Below, piece by piece: positions 61,641-64,000 of a stretch of 64,000 bases of DNA; the stretch's first letter is position 1, and every line of letters starts with the position of its first letter. This DNA comes from Mycoplasmatota bacterium. GTDB taxonomy: Bacteria; Bacillota_I; Bacilli_A; RF39; UBA660. The notes under the pieces are model-generated. The model did not search any database and was not told the DNA's origin. It saw only the letters and a list, made by a program, of their open reading frames with translations. Location: the NCBI GenBank assembly GCA_022771205.1, contig JALFCF010000008.1:45730-109729 (forward strand), written 5' to 3'. Made by a program: the position numbers and the translations under genes.

Positions 61641-63851
61641 ATGAAAAAAATAATTTTAGCTATTGATGGAATGACTTGTAGTGCTTGTTCTAATGGACTT
61701 GAAAAATATCTAAATAAGCAAGAAGGCATTTTAAATGCAAATGTTAATTTAGTTATGGCAAATGCAACTATTGAATATGATGAAAAAATACTAGATAAAG
61801 AAAAGCTAGAGGAATTTGTAAAGAGAGCAGGTTTTAAAAGTTTAGGAGAGTTTAAAGAAATAAAACTTGAAGAAAAAAGCAAAAAGAAAAAGATAATTTT
61901 TATATTTTCGACAATATTGGCTGTTTTATTAATGTATGTTTCAATGGGGAGTATGATTAATTTACCAACATTAGCAGTCATTGATATGAATAGAAATCCA
62001 ATAAATTATACAATATGCTTATTTATATTTTCTATTGTATTTATAATATATGGTTTTGATATTTTGAAAAACGGATATAAAAATTTAATTCATAAAACAC
62101 CCAATATGGATACATTGGTAGTAATTGGAGTAATAAGTAGTTTCTTATATAGTGTATATAATATGATTTTACTTTTTAATGGAAATATGCACAGGGTTCA
62201 TAATCTTTATTTTGAAGCATCAGCAATGGTAATTTACTTTGTAAAACTTGGAAGATATTTAGATGGAATAAGTAAAGATAAAACAAAAGAAGCAATACAA
62301 AAGTTGGTAAAAATAACACCAGAAAAGGCTATTATAAAAGTAAATGGAAAAGAAAAAGAAGTAACTATTAATGAAGTTCATAAGGGAGATATTGTTATAT
62401 CAAGACCAGGAGAAAAAATATCTGTGGATGGAGAAATTATTTCTGGTAAAGCACATTTAGATGAATCGTTTATAACAGGAGAAAGTAAACCAGCAGTTAA
62501 GACAACAGGAGAAAAAGTAATTGCAGGAAGTATAAATTATGATGGTTATATAGAATACAAAGCAGAAAGAATAGGAAAAGAATCTACAATCTCAGAAATA
62601 GTGAAATTAGTAGTTGAAGCAAGTAATACAAAAGCACCGATTGCTAAAATTGCAGATAAAGTATCAGGCTATTTCGTACCAATAGTTATGATTATAGCAA
62701 TAGTTACTTTTATATTCTATTTATTATTAGGGTATGATATAGGAACTAGCTTAATAACATTTGTAACAATTTTAGTTGTAGCTTGTCCTTGTAGTTTAGG
62801 ATTAGCAACACCGCTTTCAATAGTAGTATCAGAAGGCTTATGTGCAAGTAATGGAATTTTAATAAAAAAAGGTGAAATATTAGAAAATGCACAAAAAGTC
62901 AATACAATAGTTTTTGATAAAACAGGAACACTAACGTATGGAACATTAAAAATCGCTGAAATTAAGAATTATAGTAATATGGAAAATAACAAATTGATTC
63001 AATTAGTTGGAAGTGTAGAAAGTAAATCTACACACCCAATAGCAAAGGCTTTTACTGATTATTTAGAAGAAAATAAAATAGAAAAATTAGAAGTAAAAAA
63101 ATTTGGAAATGTTGCAGGATATGGTATTATTGGAAAAGTTGATAATCAAAGAATAATAGTTGGAAATTCAAAGATTCTTGAAAGTTATAATATAGAAAAT
63201 ATATGTATGCAAGATGAAAAAGAACTTGCTGAAAATGGAAATAGCATAGTATATGTTGCTCAAAATGATAAAATAATAGCTTTAATTGGTGTAAATGATG
63301 TAATAAGAAAAAATGTAAGTGAAGTAATGAAAAATTTGAATAAAAATAAAATTGATACAATTATGCTTACAGGAGATAACAAAGAAACAGCAGAAAAAAT
63401 TGCAAAAGATATAGGCATAACCAAAGTCATTTCTAATGTTCTACCATCAGAAAAAACACAAGTTATAAAAGATTTAAAACAAGAGGATAAATATGTTATG
63501 ATGTGTGGAGATGGAATTAATGATAGTCCTGCTCTAGCGACAGCAGATATTGGAGTAAGTGTAAATAGTGGAACAGATATAGCTATGGATTCATCAGATG
63601 TTATATTAACTAGAAATAGTTTAGAAAGCATAATAGAACTAATTAATATAAGTAAAAGAACAATAAGAATTATCAAACAAAATTTATTTTGGGCATTTTT
63701 CTATAATATGCTAATGATACCAATTGCTATGGGATTATTTCAAAGATTTGGTATTCATATAAATCCTATGATAGCAAGTTTTTCAATGGTTATAAGTAGT
63801 TTGACAGTTATATCAAATACTTTAAGATTAAAAAAAGTTGATACTAAATAA
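61641..63851 (+). CDS. copA: Copper-exporting P1B-type ATPase CopA
   Basis: 736 residues. One N-terminal HMA domain (DGMTCSACSNGLEKYL), eight predicted spans, actuator motif FITGESKPA, the membrane metal site VVACPCSLGLATPLSI (CPC), phosphorylation site DKTGTLTYG, and hinge MMCGDGINDSPALA. Exports Cu(I). CPC plus the csoR-copZ context supports copper rather than cadmium/zinc (which also use CPC). Last gene of the operon. Confidence 0.94.
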   Translation: MKKIILAIDGMTCSACSNGLEKYLNKQEGILNANVNLVMANATIEYDEKILDKEKLEEFVKRAGFKSLGEFKEIKLEEKSKKKKIIFIFSTILAVLLMYVSMGSMINLPTLAVIDMNRNPINYTICLFIFSIVFIIYGFDILKNGYKNLIHKTPNMDTLVVIGVISSFLYSVYNMILLFNGNMHRVHNLYFEASAMVIYFVKLGRYLDGISKDKTKEAIQKLVKITPEKAIIKVNGKEKEVTINEVHKGDIVISRPGEKISVDGEIISGKAHLDESFITGESKPAVKTTGEKVIAGSINYDGYIEYKAERIGKESTISEIVKLVVEASNTKAPIAKIADKVSGYFVPIVMIIAIVTFIFYLLLGYDIGTSLITFVTILVVACPCSLGLATPLSIVVSEGLCASNGILIKKGEILENAQKVNTIVFDKTGTLTYGTLKIAEIKNYSNMENNKLIQLVGSVESKSTHPIAKAFTDYLEENKIEKLEVKKFGNVAGYGIIGKVDNQRIIVGNSKILESYNIENICMQDEKELAENGNSIVYVAQNDKIIALIGVNDVIRKNVSEVMKNLNKNKIDTIMLTGDNKETAEKIAKDIGITKVISNVLPSEKTQVIKDLKQEDKYVMMCGDGINDSPALATADIGVSVNSGTDIAMDSSDVILTRNSLESIIELINISKRTIRIIKQNLFWAFFYNMLMIPIAMGLFQRFGIHINPMIASFSMVISSLTVISNTLRLKKVDTK

Positions 63852-63878
63852 TGTTAGCGATAAATTACAAGTATACTT

Positions 63879-63917
63879 TAAGATGTAAATAATTTAATAT
63901 TTATATCTTATTTTTTT
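63879..63917 (+). terminator. Terminator of the copper operon
   Basis: TAAGATGTAAATA/TATTTATATCTTA stem followed by TTTTTTT. The last 80 bases of the window hold no recognisable gene. Confidence 0.75.
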
Positions 63918-64000
63918 ATGTTAAATTATTTACCAAGAGTTTAAGTGAGAACGGCAAATTACAGAGGTCATAGAATCTAACAAATTGACAGTTCAGCTTT

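Larger units (their letters stand above)
56907..64000 (+). mobile_element. Integrative/mobilizable element inserted in spoIVA (right end outside window)
   Basis: Starts where spoIVA homology stops (CCTTGG then GTGTTGTTG). Contents: an endonuclease III-like gene, a MobV relaxase, three small unknown genes, a double XRE regulator, and a csoR-copZ-copA copper module. Base use is similar to the host. No integrase is seen, so it should lie towards the far end together with the rest of spoIVA. Alternatively the element is only a remnant, and spoIVA was deleted. Confidence 0.8.

Noticed and set aside
1..64000. Mycoplasma-type code with TGA as Trp
   Set aside because: Conserved Trp positions (for example in SpoIVA, SerS, Nth) use TGG, and TGA occurs as a terminal stop.
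1..64000. CRISPR arrays, rRNA or tRNA genes, transposon insertion sequences
   Set aside because: I saw no regularly spaced repeats, no rRNA or tRNA-like segments and no DDE transposase. The only structural RNAs found are rnpB and the T-box leader.

Overview
The window is AT-rich DNA from a low-GC Gram-positive bacterium of the class Bacilli. Conserved proteins read with the standard bacterial code: TGG encodes Trp, TGA is a stop, and Shine-Dalgarno sites are strong. The order gpsB-rnpB-recU-ponA and the SRP set (ffh, ylxM, ftsY) are typical of Bacilli. Lactate dehydrogenase, the surface sortase locus and the very low GC suggest a fermentative, perhaps gut-associated, relative of Erysipelotrichia or uncultured gut Bacilli; that placement is inference. 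Sporulation-type genes (spoVS, spoVIF, a cotD-like coat gene, spoIVA, two YjcZ-like mini-proteins) mark a spore-forming lineage.

Layout. 1-26.2 kb is chromosomal core, mostly on the minus strand: miaB (cut by the window edge), an SPFH/zinc-ribbon protein, a T-box-controlled dipeptidase-serS operon, spoVS, ldh, cell-wall peptidases of the S11 and M15 types, a sortase plus thioester-domain adhesin operon, pyrimidine-nucleoside phosphorylase, ssb, a cysteine desulfurase, a HIT protein, prsA, recX and rpoZ. 26.2-30.9 kb is a cotD-like spore-coat gene split by a 4,336-bp element. The element carries a large serine recombinase, a P-loop kinase-like protein, a Fic protein and a frameshifted metallopeptidase. 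31-56.5 kb is core again: ffh, a HerA-like ATPase, ylxM, ftsY, rnjA, rny, a murE-like ligase, recA, pgsA, a RodZ-like protein, rnpB, gpsB, recU, ponA, nth, dnaD, cca, a dead SDR gene, hup, der and spoVIF. From 56.5 kb to the end, spoIVA breaks off after about 121 codons. It runs into a second mobile element with an endonuclease III-like protein, a MobV relaxase, an XRE regulator and a CsoR-CopZ-CopA copper module. This element continues past the window.

Main point. Two separate mobile elements interrupt two genes that act in the mother cell during sporulation (cotD-like and spoIVA). For the first, both halves of the host gene and the recombinase are in view. Joining the halves at a shared TG dinucleotide, in the same codon phase, restores an intact 114-codon coat protein. 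This is the arrangement of sporulation intervening elements such as skin in sigK or SP-beta in spsM. Developmentally timed excision is a hypothesis here; simple insertional inactivation is the alternative.
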